A stretch of DNA of 64,000 nt, from contig NZ_FTNU01000002.1 in NCBI RefSeq assembly GCF_900156515.1, positions 1 through 64,000 of the forward strand, given 5' to 3'. Under the pieces are notes generated by a model, which searched no databases, was not told the DNA's origin, and worked only from the letters and a program-made list of their open reading frames with translations. Position 1 is the first letter of the stretch; every line of letters starts with the position of its first letter. This document shows positions 5,931 to 13,322 of the stretch, in pieces. This DNA comes from Moraxella cuniculi DSM 21768. GTDB taxonomy: Bacteria; Pseudomonadota; Gammaproteobacteria; Pseudomonadales; Moraxellaceae. A program made the position numbers and the translations under genes.

Positions 5931-8546
5931 TTAATTGCCTCTTGGTATGTATTTTTTTATCATTTTGCGAAAATTATATATTTCATCACTCAATATTTTT
6001 TGGCGACTTTTTGCCATCTCGCCTATTTGGGGTTCTGGCAGATTAATTACAAGTACCATTGCTCGCACGACATAAGACTCGGTCTGGTTGTTAATGCCAA
6101 AAATATAATCAACAAATCGCACCAGCTCTTTGGACTCACGCCGTCCAAGATAAGTCATCAGCTTGGTTTGGGTGGTGGTTTTTTCGTTGTTATAACCACA
6201 CCACGCCCGATACACATCAAAAATATCTTGGCTAGTGCAAGTCTGATACGGCACATTGGGTATCATGCCATGTTTCCACTCGTTATAAAACCTCTCCCAG
6301 CTCGCTCGAGACAAATTAATCAATTGCTCCTTGTCAGGAGTGGTTATCGCATGGGTATGTTGATTTTGCTCACCTGTGTCTTTATTTAATAAAAACGCAT
6401 AAAACGCCCTTAATGCTGCAGCATCGGTATCGCCCAATGCTGCCGATACCCTGTTTTTGATATCATCAGGCAAGGGCGACTTGGGGTACATGACAAAAGC
6501 ACGGCGATCCACCTCATCTGCTGAAAGTGGGTGGTCGTCATTGGACAAAAACACCGAATTAACAAAGTTATCCTGCTTCCAACCGCTAACGAACTTTTTA
6601 CTAATCCACAAATCTTTGCCTGTGGTTAGCTGTTTTACCATGCCTGCTTGGCTGTAACGCTCTTTGCCTTGGAAAATCTCCTCGAAGACAGCAAACAGCT
6701 TACCTTCAACCCAGTCGTTATATTGACTGTCCAGCTGCCCTTGCCCAAGTGTCAGCAGATAATCACCATAAATACGGCTCATTACTCTGTCAAAAAATAG
6801 CGACTTGCCAGCACCTTGCACATGACCATGAAATAACAAAAAAGTATCCATCTTTGTGCCGGGGTTTTGTAAAGGAATGGCAAGCCAATTTAGCACCCAG
6901 TTGGTATAAATTTCGCTGCCATTGCACAAATGCTTGAGCAAATCAAGAAATGGTTTGGCTTGCTCTGCCAGCTCGTCAAGTGGTGCTTTAGCTGCTGTCA
7001 GTGCCATGCCCTTAAATGTGTTGATATAAGGGACGGAAAGTTTGCTTGAACGCCGCTCTGTTGGGTCAAAAAAGATATTTTCCGCCTTGACTTTTAGGCG
7101 GTCAGGCGACTTGTTCCACATATCAAAGTCATTTGGATATTCCAGCCTCAAACTCTCTACACTTTGACGAATGTTGTCTTCAATGTTGTATACATCTTTG
7201 GTGCCTGCAATATAGACATAATTTTCAAAGATATAACCAAAGGCTCGTTTGGCGTTTTCGTGTCGCTGTTTGTCAATATCTGTTTGGTTGATTTGTCGCT
7301 TTTTGGGGTGCTCAAGCCAAATTTTGGCAAGCTCTTTTCCAAAATTGCGAGAAAACGAGGTCAGCGTATAATCTGTCAAAGTTGGCTCATGATAGATTTT
7401 GTTCGTCATCGAGCCTTTGCGGTCATTGACGATTTGAGCACAATCTTTTAGCATTATTTCAATGGTGATGGCAGACTTGTCTTGCTGCTTGGCAATCGGC
7501 TTGGGGTGGTTGATGGCGTGGAGCAACTGGGCTTTGATAACCTCAATGCCAAAAGCCATGTGCAAATCGTTATAATCGGTAAGCTCACCTGTGGCAGTGC
7601 GGTCATCATCGCCAAAATCAGGACTGATGTATTCAGCCTGAGCGATTGTTGATGCCCGCCGACCTGCGTCAATGCCTGCATTTTTGCCCGTTTTTTGGGC
7701 GGTTGCCCTGTCATCATCGGCACAAAAAATCAAGCGATGCTGTGGATACAATGCACGGATAATGGACGCACATTTGACCATATTATCCGCATTGAAAGTG
7801 GCGATGACAGGGTGGTGTCGCCCTATTGCTTCATAGATGCTTGCTGCTGTGGCATAGCCTTCGCAGACAAAAATCGTATCGCTGGACAGTACATCGCCAA
7901 GCGTATAAAACGCCCCACTGACTAAGCCGTCTTTAATAAAAAGTTTCTTGCCATCTTTGTCAATTGACTGGATATTGCACAGGGTGATATTGCCTGTGTT
8001 GGTGTTATGATAATAAAGCGGTATGAGCAGATTGCCGAATTTATCCACACGCAAGCCATGGGACTGTATGCCTTTTTTGGCGAGGTAGCCGTGATGCGGA
8101 TTGGCGGCAACAGCCGTCTGCCAGCGTTGTGATGCGGTATTTGCAGCCACCTTGCGAGATTCGTGCTTGGCTTGTTTGTCGGCTGATTGTCGCTTGGCTC
8201 GCTCTTTTGCCCATGCTTGTTTGTCCGCTTCACTGACTGCCTTGTCGCCATCAATACCAAGCACTTCGGCAATCAAGGCATGAGCATTGTAAGCATCATT
8301 GCCCGTATACTCACGCACAAGAGAAAAGCCGTTGCCCGCTCCGCACTGATTACAAATCCACGAACCCGTACCATCCTTATCATCACAGCGAAAGCGGTCT
8401 TTGCCACCGCAGAGCGGACAAGGCTGGTGCAGGTGTGGTGCTTTGGCAAAGGTGATACCCACCGCAGGAAAAATGCGGTCGATATAATTGCCTGCTGCTT
8501 GGGCTCGAATGTGTTCAAAATCAAGTGGTTTTCTCTTATTTGTCAT
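5931..8546 (-). CDS. P4 alpha-like primase-helicase
   Basis: The 871-residue protein combines three replication modules. Residues about 40-75 form a primase zinc ribbon (Cys-Pro-Leu-Cys ... Cys-Asn-Gln-Cys). A Toprim domain follows at about 215-300 with Val-Cys-Glu-Gly-Tyr-Ala and Phe-Cys-Ala-Asp-Asp-Asp. The C-terminal half is a superfamily 3-like helicase with Walker A Gly-Ala-Gly-Lys-Ser near 565 and an acidic Walker B (Val-Phe-Glu-Glu-Ile) near 610. This architecture is that of the P4 alpha protein, which primes, unwinds and binds origin iterons; such iterons lie directly downstream. Its ATG overlaps the stop of a 28-codon leader frame. Confidence 0.9.
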   Translation of the reverse strand: MTNKRKPLDFEHIRAQAAGNYIDRIFPAVGITFAKAPHLHQPCPLCGGKDRFRCDDKDGTGSWICNQCGAGNGFSLVREYTGNDAYNAHALIAEVLGIDGDKAVSEADKQAWAKERAKRQSADKQAKHESRKVAANTASQRWQTAVAANPHHGYLAKKGIQSHGLRVDKFGNLLIPLYYHNTNTGNITLCNIQSIDKDGKKLFIKDGLVSGAFYTLGDVLSSDTIFVCEGYATAASIYEAIGRHHPVIATFNADNMVKCASIIRALYPQHRLIFCADDDRATAQKTGKNAGIDAGRRASTIAQAEYISPDFGDDDRTATGELTDYNDLHMAFGIEVIKAQLLHAINHPKPIAKQQDKSAITIEIMLKDCAQIVNDRKGSMTNKIYHEPTLTDYTLTSFSRNFGKELAKIWLEHPKKRQINQTDIDKQRHENAKRAFGYIFENYVYIAGTKDVYNIEDNIRQSVESLRLEYPNDFDMWNKSPDRLKVKAENIFFDPTERRSSKLSVPYINTFKGMALTAAKAPLDELAEQAKPFLDLLKHLCNGSEIYTNWVLNWLAIPLQNPGTKMDTFLLFHGHVQGAGKSLFFDRVMSRIYGDYLLTLGQGQLDSQYNDWVEGKLFAVFEEIFQGKERYSQAGMVKQLTTGKDLWISKKFVSGWKQDNFVNSVFLSNDDHPLSADEVDRRAFVMYPKSPLPDDIKNRVSAALGDTDAAALRAFYAFLLNKDTGEQNQHTHAITTPDKEQLINLSRASWERFYNEWKHGMIPNVPYQTCTSQDIFDVYRAWCGYNNEKTTTQTKLMTYLGRRESKELVRFVDYIFGINNQTESYVVRAMVLVINLPEPQIGEMAKSRQKILSDEIYNFRKMIKKYIPRGN

Positions 8547-8629
8547 GATTTACCCCTTGATTTTTTGGCGTGTATTGCGTAAAATAACATTGTGCTTTTA
8601 CCTTCTACTATCAAAAGTACACTGCCCAT
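8543..8629 (-). CDS. 28-residue leader peptide coupled to the primase gene
   Basis: An ATG at 8629 with GGAGG at 8636-8640 (6-nt spacing) opens a 28-codon frame that stops at TGA 8545-8543, sharing ATGA with the primase start at 8546. The peptide begins Met-Gly-Ser-Val-Leu-Leu-Ile-Val-Glu-Gly-Lys and ends basic. The ribosome-binding site and the ATG are both part of an 8-bp hairpin (8625-8632 with 8639-8646), so translation should be hindered when the hairpin forms. I infer a translational control of the primase. No family is recognised. Confidence 0.5.
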   Translation of the reverse strand: MGSVLLIVEGKSTMLFYAIHAKKSRGKS

Positions 8630-8657
8630 CGGTTGCCTCCGATGGGTTTTATTTTTA
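8625..8657. promoter_or_regulatory. Hairpin masking the leader-peptide start; possible plus-strand terminator
   Basis: Stem CCCATCGG / CCGATGGG with a 6-nt loop. On the minus strand it holds the GGAGG and ATG of the leader frame. On the plus strand it is followed by a T-rich run and could stop antisense transcription. Confidence 0.55.
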
Positions 8658-8885
8658 TCATTTGTCCAGCTCGGCAAGGCGTGGACATAAATCGACTGCA
8701 CGAAACTTGCCATTGGTGATTTTTTCGATTTTTAGGGCGGTAAGCTCACTAATCCCATGCTCCAATCTTAACCACCCTGCAATCGTGCTCTGGCTAATGC
8801 CGATGGCTTTGCCGAGCTTAATCTGTGTACCAAACTCATTAATGAGTTTTTGGATAATCTCTGCTGAGTGTAACGGTTTTGCCAT
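8658..8885 (-). CDS. Cro/YdaS-like HTH regulator
   Basis: The 75-residue protein is mostly a helix-turn-helix: Gln-Ile-Lys-Leu-Gly-Lys-Ala-Ile-Gly-Ile-Ser-Gln-Ser-Thr-Ile-Ala-Gly-Trp-Leu. It resembles the YdaS/Cro group that opposes a CI repressor in phage switches. The ATG at 8885 is chosen over a TTG at 8900 because GGAG at 8895-8898 sits at the right distance. It is divergent from the CI-like gene at 9040 and is followed by the leader peptide and primase genes, so it is the first gene of the early leftward operon. Confidence 0.82.
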   Translation of the reverse strand: MAKPLHSAEIIQKLINEFGTQIKLGKAIGISQSTIAGWLRLEHGISELTALKIEKITNGKFRAVDLCPRLAELDK

Positions 8886-8888
8886 CAA

Positions 8889-8898
8889 ATGGTACTCC
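8889..8898. promoter_or_regulatory. Operator-like site over the Cro-like ribosome-binding site
   Basis: ATGGTACTCC, one base off the GGTATTCC sites at 8923-8930 and 9950-9957. It overlaps the ribosome-binding site of the Cro-like gene. Confidence 0.45.
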
Positions 8899-8914
8899 AA
8901 TAATTTTTATCGGC

Positions 8915-8944
8915 ATTATAATGGTATTCCGATTTTAATGTCAA
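8915..8944 (-). promoter_or_regulatory. Early leftward promoter with operator
   Basis: Minus-strand TTGACA (8944-8939) and TATAAT (8920-8915), both perfect, 18 bp apart. The 15-mer TTATAAYGGTATTCC (8916-8930, plus sense) fills the -10 and spacer and recurs at 9943-9957. Confidence 0.8.
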
Positions 8945-8964
8945 GTGTTAAAATTGGTCGTCCA

Positions 8965-8993
8965 TTGAAAAAATATCGGCAAGCCGTTATAAT
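8965..8993 (+). promoter_or_regulatory. Promoter of the CI-like repressor
   Basis: TTGAAA (8965-8970) and TATAAT (8988-8993), 17 bp apart, 46 bp before the CI-like ATG. Confidence 0.75.
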
Positions 8994-9039
8994 AGAAACA
9001 TACTAGAAACAAACCGTCTTTGTCAGATGGAGGTGTGCC

Positions 9040-9732
9040 ATGGAACTCAAAGACAGACTAAAACAAGCTCGAAAGCAGGCAGGGCTTACCCAAGCAGACA
9101 CCGCCAAACGCATCGGCATGGCTCAAGGCACTTACAGTGCATTAGAGCGTGGCGAAAGTAAAAGCACGGCTAAAATCGTGCAGATTGCTGAGCTTTTTGG
9201 TGTAAACCCCCAATGGCTTGCCACTGGCGAAGGCGAGCAACTAACCGCCCGAGCACGGGTTGATGAAATAATCGCTCGACTGCCGAACGGCATCACCCAT
9301 GAGGAGATTGAAGAATGGCGTGATCAGGCTTGGGTGTCGTTTTATGATGTGCGATTTTGCTGTGGCGATGGTGCAGGCTATGCCGAATTTGAACCACTAA
9401 AAAAAACCTTGCCATTTGATAATACTTTTTTTCACTATCGCCGTATCAATCCAAAAAACTTCAAGATGATATATGCCGTAGGTGATTCTATGGCACCGTA
9501 TATCAACCATGGCGATGCTGTTGGCATTGATATTACAGACATAGAGCCAAGAGAAGGCGAAGTGTATGCGTTGTTTTTGGACGGTGATACGATGATTAAA
9601 CGCATATTCAAAGAAGGCGGTGGTGTATTGCGACTAACCAGCGACAACCCCCAGTACAAAGACAAAATCATTGACGAAAGTAACGGCGAAAGCCTTATTA
9701 TCATCGGTCGTGTGCGTTATCGCAGTGGCTAA
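9040..9732 (+). CDS. CI-like phage repressor with S24 peptidase domain
   Basis: The 230-residue protein has an N-terminal helix-turn-helix (residues 3-60, Leu-Thr-Gln-Ala-Asp-Thr-Ala-Lys-Arg-Ile-Gly-Met) and a C-terminal LexA/CI-type S24 domain. Ser150 in Gly-Asp-Ser-Met and Lys187 in Met-Ile-Lys-Arg are the expected dyad, and Ala112-Gly113 is a plausible self-cleavage site. Such repressors keep the prophage silent and are lost after RecA activation. GGAGG precedes the ATG. It diverges from the Cro-like gene and probably binds the GGTATTCC sites at both neighbouring promoters. Confidence 0.92.
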   Translation: MELKDRLKQARKQAGLTQADTAKRIGMAQGTYSALERGESKSTAKIVQIAELFGVNPQWLATGEGEQLTARARVDEIIARLPNGITHEEIEEWRDQAWVSFYDVRFCCGDGAGYAEFEPLKKTLPFDNTFFHYRRINPKNFKMIYAVGDSMAPYINHGDAVGIDITDIEPREGEVYALFLDGDTMIKRIFKEGGGVLRLTSDNPQYKDKIIDESNGESLIIIGRVRYRSG

Positions 9733-9835
9733 ACTTTGGCAGAGGCTCGCTGTGGCACGCACTCAAAAACTTGTTTAAACAAGTCTGACTTTTTTGAGCT
9801 AATCAAATAATCAAAATCGCCCTTTATCCGATTTT

Positions 9836-9858
9836 ACCGCCTACATGGGCGGTTTTTT
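9836..9858 (+). terminator. Terminator after the CI-like gene
   Basis: ACCGCC-TACATG-GGCGGT followed by TTTTTT. Confidence 0.8.
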
Positions 9859-9934
9859 CATGCCAAAAATCCTTAAAAATCAATAATTACAAAAAATAAT
9901 ATAATGGTTTGCCAATATTTTTAATGCTAAGGTC

Positions 9935-9963
9935 TTGACAATTTATAACGGTATTCCTATAAT
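9935..9963 (+). promoter_or_regulatory. Consensus rightward promoter with operator
   Basis: TTGACA at 9935-9940 and TATAAT at 9958-9963, both perfect, exactly 17 bp apart. GGTATTCC fills the spacer end (9950-9957), and TTATA/TATAA arms surround it. So strong a promoter must be kept off in the lysogen, most simply by the CI-like protein. Confidence 0.85.
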
Positions 9964-9994
9964 TTATCTCAAGCAAATAAATGGAATATCAATA

Positions 9995-10312
9995 ATGACC
10001 AAAAGCCAAAATCAGTCCAACGCCATCATCATACCACGCATTTGCCGTCAATTGAGGCAAATCCGCCCCAGTACTGAGCATGGCAGACGAGCAAAGAGCA
10101 ATATCATTGTTCACCTGCTTGGCTATCATCACAGTACATCGCTTGGTGATGTTGATTTGGGGTCGTTGGGTGCGGCAGTTATTGGTCTGGGCTGGCTGAT
10201 TGATCATATTGTGCAGATAGACGATAGGCAAGTTTCGCCCACAGAGCGGGCAATGCTGTGCGAGATATTTGCCATGTGTCAACACCGCTACGATACCGAA
10301 AAATCACACTAG
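9995..10312 (+). CDS. Hypothetical phage early protein, 105 aa
   Basis: First gene behind the consensus promoter at 9935-9963. The 105-residue product is basic at the N-terminus (Arg-Gln-Leu-Arg-Gln-Ile-Arg) with a Gly-Ala-Ala-Val-Ile-Gly-Leu-Gly-Trp-Leu hydrophobic stretch in the middle. The start at 9995 rather than 9935 is forced by the promoter, since 9935 is the -35 box. I recognise no family. It is followed after 9 bp by a small membrane-protein gene. Confidence 0.6.
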   Translation: MTKSQNQSNAIIIPRICRQLRQIRPSTEHGRRAKSNIIVHLLGYHHSTSLGDVDLGSLGAAVIGLGWLIDHIVQIDDRQVSPTERAMLCEIFAMCQHRYDTEKSH

Positions 10313-10321
10313 GAGTATCTG

Positions 10322-10492
10322 ATGAATACGCAATTAATAGAAAGTCTTATGAAGCTGTCGACGACTGTTGCCATGAGTCTGCTGGTTGTCTATGGCTGTG
10401 CTTGGGCAGCTGACAAGCAAGCCGAGCTGGATTATGCCGAATGCCTATCATGGCAAAAAGACGGCTATCAAATCAACTGCACACGAGGCTAA
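10322..10492 (+). CDS. Small membrane protein, 56 aa
   Basis: An ATG at 10322 with TAGGAG about 6 bp upstream opens a 56-residue frame. Residues 12-30 form one hydrophobic segment (Leu-Ser-Thr-Thr-Val-Ala-Met-Ser-Leu-Leu-Val-Val) ending Gly-Cys-Ala-Trp-Ala-Ala, either a single membrane anchor or a signal peptide. The rest is short and polar with two Cys. It stops 1 bp before the next ATG. No family is recognised. Confidence 0.6.
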   Translation: MNTQLIESLMKLSTTVAMSLLVVYGCAWAADKQAELDYAECLSWQKDGYQINCTRG

Positions 10493-10493
10493 C

Positions 10494-10853
10494 ATGACCA
10501 CAAAAAATAACAAAGATATCATTGATGCCATCTTGTATCGCATGAGCAAGCTGAACAGATACAGTGATGATGACACCATTATCGAGGGCGATGAATTATT
10601 GCCGTTTGATGTGATTTATTATCGTGAAAATGAAACAGAATGGTTTGGCGTGGTACAAAGAAAAATCGGTGGTGCTGGTGGAATGACGCTTGCCAACTGC
10701 ATCAATGCACAAACTGGTCTACGCCGAATGATACACGATTTGGCAATATACCAAGGCGACTGTGCCATGCGGTGCATTGACGAGACACAATCCGCCCAAG
10801 CCCATGAGCTACTCATGCAGCTGTATGCAGGAGATGATGATGTCGGACACTAA
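10494..10853 (+). CDS. Hypothetical phage protein, 119 aa
   Basis: The 119-residue acidic protein starts at 10494, 1 bp after the preceding stop, with GAGG upstream. It has a Gly-Asp-Glu-Leu-Leu-Pro-Phe-Asp-Val-Ile-Tyr-Tyr-Arg segment and a Gly-Gly-Ala-Gly-Gly loop. It overlaps the next gene by 14 bp, so the block is translationally coupled. I recognise no family. Confidence 0.6.
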   Translation: MTTKNNKDIIDAILYRMSKLNRYSDDDTIIEGDELLPFDVIYYRENETEWFGVVQRKIGGAGGMTLANCINAQTGLRRMIHDLAIYQGDCAMRCIDETQSAQAHELLMQLYAGDDDVGH

Positions 10854-11343
10854 ACCAATTGTCGTGCTGGTTGCTGCTGCAAGCCCAAAAGAAGCCGAAA
10901 TCGTAGCAAGTCGCATCATGTGGCACTACAAGCACATTGGCATAAAAACAGCAATGATACACACAAAAACACAGGCAGACTATGTATGGCTAAAAAAACT
11001 GATGAACCGCAACTATCAGCTGATTATCATCTACAACGATTATCGCATCTGCCGTAATGCTCGGGCTGCCAAAGCCAAGGCGGTCAGCTGGGGTGATGTT
11101 GCAGTGCGATTGTCGCTGCATATTGACACAGACCCGATTGTGCACCACCAAAGACAGTATGGCGATGATAATGCTGACGAAATCATCGACAGCCTGATTG
11201 ACAGCTACCGCAAAATGCAGCGGTATCACTTCGGCAGCATACGACACCGCACCATCGAAACAAACGGCGAATATGGGTTATTAAAGGCGTGTGGCATGGC
11301 GGTGGATTTGATTAAACGGCTCAAAAACAATCAATTTATCTAG
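10840..11343 (+). CDS. Hypothetical phage protein, 167 aa
   Basis: Three in-frame ATGs lie in a row at 10834, 10837 and 10840; the last is chosen because AGGAG at 10829-10833 needs the spacing. The N-terminus (Pro-Ile-Val-Val-Leu-Val-Ala-Ala-Ala-Ser) reads like the first strand of a Rossmann-type alpha/beta fold, followed by a basic helix. The middle has Gln-Leu-Ile-Ile-Ile-Tyr-Asn-Asp. It could be a nucleotide-binding or nucleic-acid protein, but no family is recognised. It ends 8 bp before ssb. Confidence 0.6.
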   Translation: MSDTKPIVVLVAAASPKEAEIVASRIMWHYKHIGIKTAMIHTKTQADYVWLKKLMNRNYQLIIIYNDYRICRNARAAKAKAVSWGDVAVRLSLHIDTDPIVHHQRQYGDDNADEIIDSLIDSYRKMQRYHFGSIRHRTIETNGEYGLLKACGMAVDLIKRLKNNQFI

Positions 11344-11351
11344 GAGTTATC

Positions 11352-11828
11352 ATGAGTGTAAATAAAGCGATTCTGGTCGGCAGACTTGGCAGTAATCCTG
11401 ATGTCAAGCGGTTTGACAACGGCGATTTGATGGCGGTGATTTCTGTGGCAACTGGCGAGAAATGGACAGATAAAAAAACAGGCGACCGCCGTGAAACCAC
11501 AGAATGGCATAGAGTTGTGCTAAATGGAAAATTGGCTGAGATTGCCGAAAAATGGCTGCGTAAAGGTATGCAGGTCTATCTGGAGGGCAAGATTGCAACA
11601 CGCAAATGGACGGATAATCAGGGCATTGAACGCTACAGCACAGACATCAGGGCATCACAACTTGTCATGCTTGGCTCTGCCAATGACAACAGCCCCGAAC
11701 AGAGCAATCAAAGCTATCATCAGCCGATGCAAGCACAGGGCAATCAGCAAGCGGTCTATCAGCCAAATGTCATGCCTAGCCCATCAACATCAATGCAGCG
11801 AGCAGTCAGCGATGATATGCCTTTTTAA
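11352..11828 (+). CDS. ssb: Single-stranded DNA-binding protein
   Basis: The 158-residue protein has a full OB-fold (residues 1-105): Asn-Lys-Ala-Ile-Leu-Val-Gly-Arg-Leu-Gly, Glu-Trp-His-Arg-Val-Val-Leu, and Gln-Val-Tyr-Leu-Glu-Gly-Lys. A Gln/Asn/Ser/Pro-rich linker follows, and it ends Asp-Asp-Met-Pro-Phe, the acidic tip that recruits replication partners. This is the element copy, lying among phage genes and probably serving its own replication. TAGGAG precedes the ATG. Confidence 0.95.
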   Translation: MSVNKAILVGRLGSNPDVKRFDNGDLMAVISVATGEKWTDKKTGDRRETTEWHRVVLNGKLAEIAEKWLRKGMQVYLEGKIATRKWTDNQGIERYSTDIRASQLVMLGSANDNSPEQSNQSYHQPMQAQGNQQAVYQPNVMPSPSTSMQRAVSDDMPF

Positions 11829-11829
11829 C

Positions 11830-11964
11830 ATGACACCAACAGCTACCCACATTCACCGTCTGTATATCCAAAATCACCACATAGTCATGCAGTACCTAGT
11901 GGTAAAGTGGCAACAAAGCTGGGTACTATCGCACGATACAGACTGGATAATAGTCAATGAATAA
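11830..11964 (+). CDS. Hypothetical small protein, 44 aa
   Basis: An ATG 1 bp after the ssb stop opens a 44-residue frame rich in His, Trp and Val, without a recognisable domain. It has no independent ribosome-binding site and would depend on coupling to ssb. It overlaps the next small frame by 8 bp. Confidence 0.4.
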   Translation: MTPTATHIHRLYIQNHHIVMQYLVVKWQQSWVLSHDTDWIIVNE

Positions 11965-12079
11965 AAAACTAAAACGAGCCAAAAAGCTGCACAGGCGGCG
12001 TATGAACAAAGCGGTGCAGCAAAAATTAAACCCCCTAGCCAACACAGGAGAAAAACCATGGCAAAACCAACCGAACTAA
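11957..12079 (+). CDS. Hypothetical very basic small protein, 40 aa
   Basis: The 40-residue frame starts Met-Asn-Lys-Lys-Leu-Lys-Arg-Ala-Lys-Lys and is strongly basic in its first half, as in small nucleic-acid-binding peptides. It overlaps both neighbours (8 bp before, 22 bp after). No family is recognised. Confidence 0.4.
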   Translation: MNKKLKRAKKLHRRRMNKAVQQKLNPLANTGEKPWQNQPN

Positions 12080-12408
12080 ACCGCTTTATCGGCGATCTTG
12101 GCGGCGGTAGCATTGAAAATATGCTATCACAAATCATCAGCGATGTTGCCGATGGTGCAATCAGCACAGGCAAAAAAGGCGAGGCGGTATTAAAACTTGT
12201 CTTTACACCCATTGGCGATAGTCGTCAGGTGCGTGTCGAGCATAAGCTGACTTACAAAGAGCCGACACGCCGTGGCAGTCGTTCAGAAGAGCACACGACC
12301 GAAACGCCAATGTATGTCAATCTAAACGGCACCGTTACCATCAGCCGTGAGGACAATCATGTGCTTGATTTGTCCGAAAACACCAAAACCCAACCAGCTT
12401 TTGCCTAA
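12058..12408 (+). CDS. Hypothetical phage protein, 116 aa
   Basis: The 116-residue protein has a Gly-Gly-Gly-Ser-Ile-Glu-Asn-Met-Leu helix at the start, then beta-rich segments (Val-Leu-Lys-Leu-Val-Phe-Thr-Pro-Ile-Gly) and a Thr/Arg-rich loop. A strong AGGAG precedes the ATG. It lies 10 bp ahead of the DUF2303 gene, with which it is probably co-expressed. Phages with DUF2303 often have a similar small partner upstream, but I cannot name its family. Confidence 0.65.
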   Translation: MAKPTELNRFIGDLGGGSIENMLSQIISDVADGAISTGKKGEAVLKLVFTPIGDSRQVRVEHKLTYKEPTRRGSRSEEHTTETPMYVNLNGTVTISREDNHVLDLSENTKTQPAFA

Positions 12409-12418
12409 GGAGTAAATC

Positions 12419-13255
12419 ATGATTAAGGCTTTTGAAAATTTATCAGACGCTGGCGTAGCAGCAACACTCACCCAACCTGTAACTTACACAGTGCAGGATA
12501 ATATCAATGCTGTGGCACACAATATTCATACCAAAATCACAAGCCTTGAGCCATATCAAAACGGGCTTGATAGACAAAGGGGGCATTTTTTCACTTCCCA
12601 TGTCAAAGATTTTGCCGATTATGTAAAACGAGTCGGCAACTCCGAGAGTACAGAAATTTTTATCAATCCAGAGCAGATCGGTGCCAGAGCGGTGTTAAAT
12701 TACAACGAGCAGGGCTTTGCGATGGGTCGCTGTGATTTTACCGCCAACATTTCGGCACAAAAAACGCCCGTGTATCAGATGCTAACTGATAACAACGGTC
12801 GCACGCATTGTCATCGTAAATTTATTGAGATGGTGGTTGATTATGCTCCAGAATTGACAGCGTACAACGCAAAAGGCGAGGAGGTGGAGATTTCTCATGC
12901 GATTAACGCCCTTAGAAATATTGACATCACCGCTTCTGTCAATGCCAATCAGCAAATCCAAGATTTAAGCGAATCACGCTCAAAACTTGAGCAAGTATCT
13001 GCCAAAACAAAAGATGAAAATATGCCCGTGCGATTTGGCTTGTTTGATGCTTGCTATGAGAGCCTGCCCCCAACAACTGTCAATCTGCGAATGTCCATCA
13101 CAACAGATGGCAATAAACCGTATTTTAAAATCAGTATCGAACAGCACGCATTGCTTGAGAGAAATCGGCTAGAAGAGTTCACCAGCATAATCAAAGAAGA
13201 GCTGGGTGTGCAATTTAATGTGTCAATCGGCACATTCCAAGCCACAAATCAATAA
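12419..13255 (+). CDS. DUF2303 (YfdQ-like) phage protein
   Basis: The 278-residue product resembles DUF2303/YfdQ proteins: a Thr-Tyr-Thr-Val-Gln-Asp N-terminal part, the His-Phe-Phe-Thr-Ser-His-Val-Lys-Asp-Phe-Ala-Asp-Tyr-Val segment, and a mid Asp-Ile-Thr-Ala-Ser-Val-Asn-Ala-Asn-Gln core. The role of the family is unknown; members sit in phage early or recombination regions near ssb-like genes, as here. AAGGAG precedes the ATG. A long wobble-paired hairpin follows the stop. Confidence 0.8.
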   Translation: MIKAFENLSDAGVAATLTQPVTYTVQDNINAVAHNIHTKITSLEPYQNGLDRQRGHFFTSHVKDFADYVKRVGNSESTEIFINPEQIGARAVLNYNEQGFAMGRCDFTANISAQKTPVYQMLTDNNGRTHCHRKFIEMVVDYAPELTAYNAKGEEVEISHAINALRNIDITASVNANQQIQDLSESRSKLEQVSAKTKDENMPVRFGLFDACYESLPPTTVNLRMSITTDGNKPYFKISIEQHALLERNRLEEFTSIIKEELGVQFNVSIGTFQATNQ

Positions 13256-13263
13256 GGTCTTTC

Positions 13264-13299
13264 ATCAGCCATCGCCCTGCCAAATGGGTGGTGGTTGAT
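13264..13299 (+). other. 14-bp RNA hairpin in the DUF2303 - next gene gap
   Basis: 13264-13277 pairs with 13286-13299 over 14 continuous pairs, three of them G-U in the plus-strand RNA, with an 8-nt loop. The DNA strand itself would have three mismatches, so the plus-strand RNA is the plausible form. No U-run follows. Confidence 0.6.
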
Positions 13300-13322
13300 G
13301 TCAAAAAGTTTAGGAGGATAAG

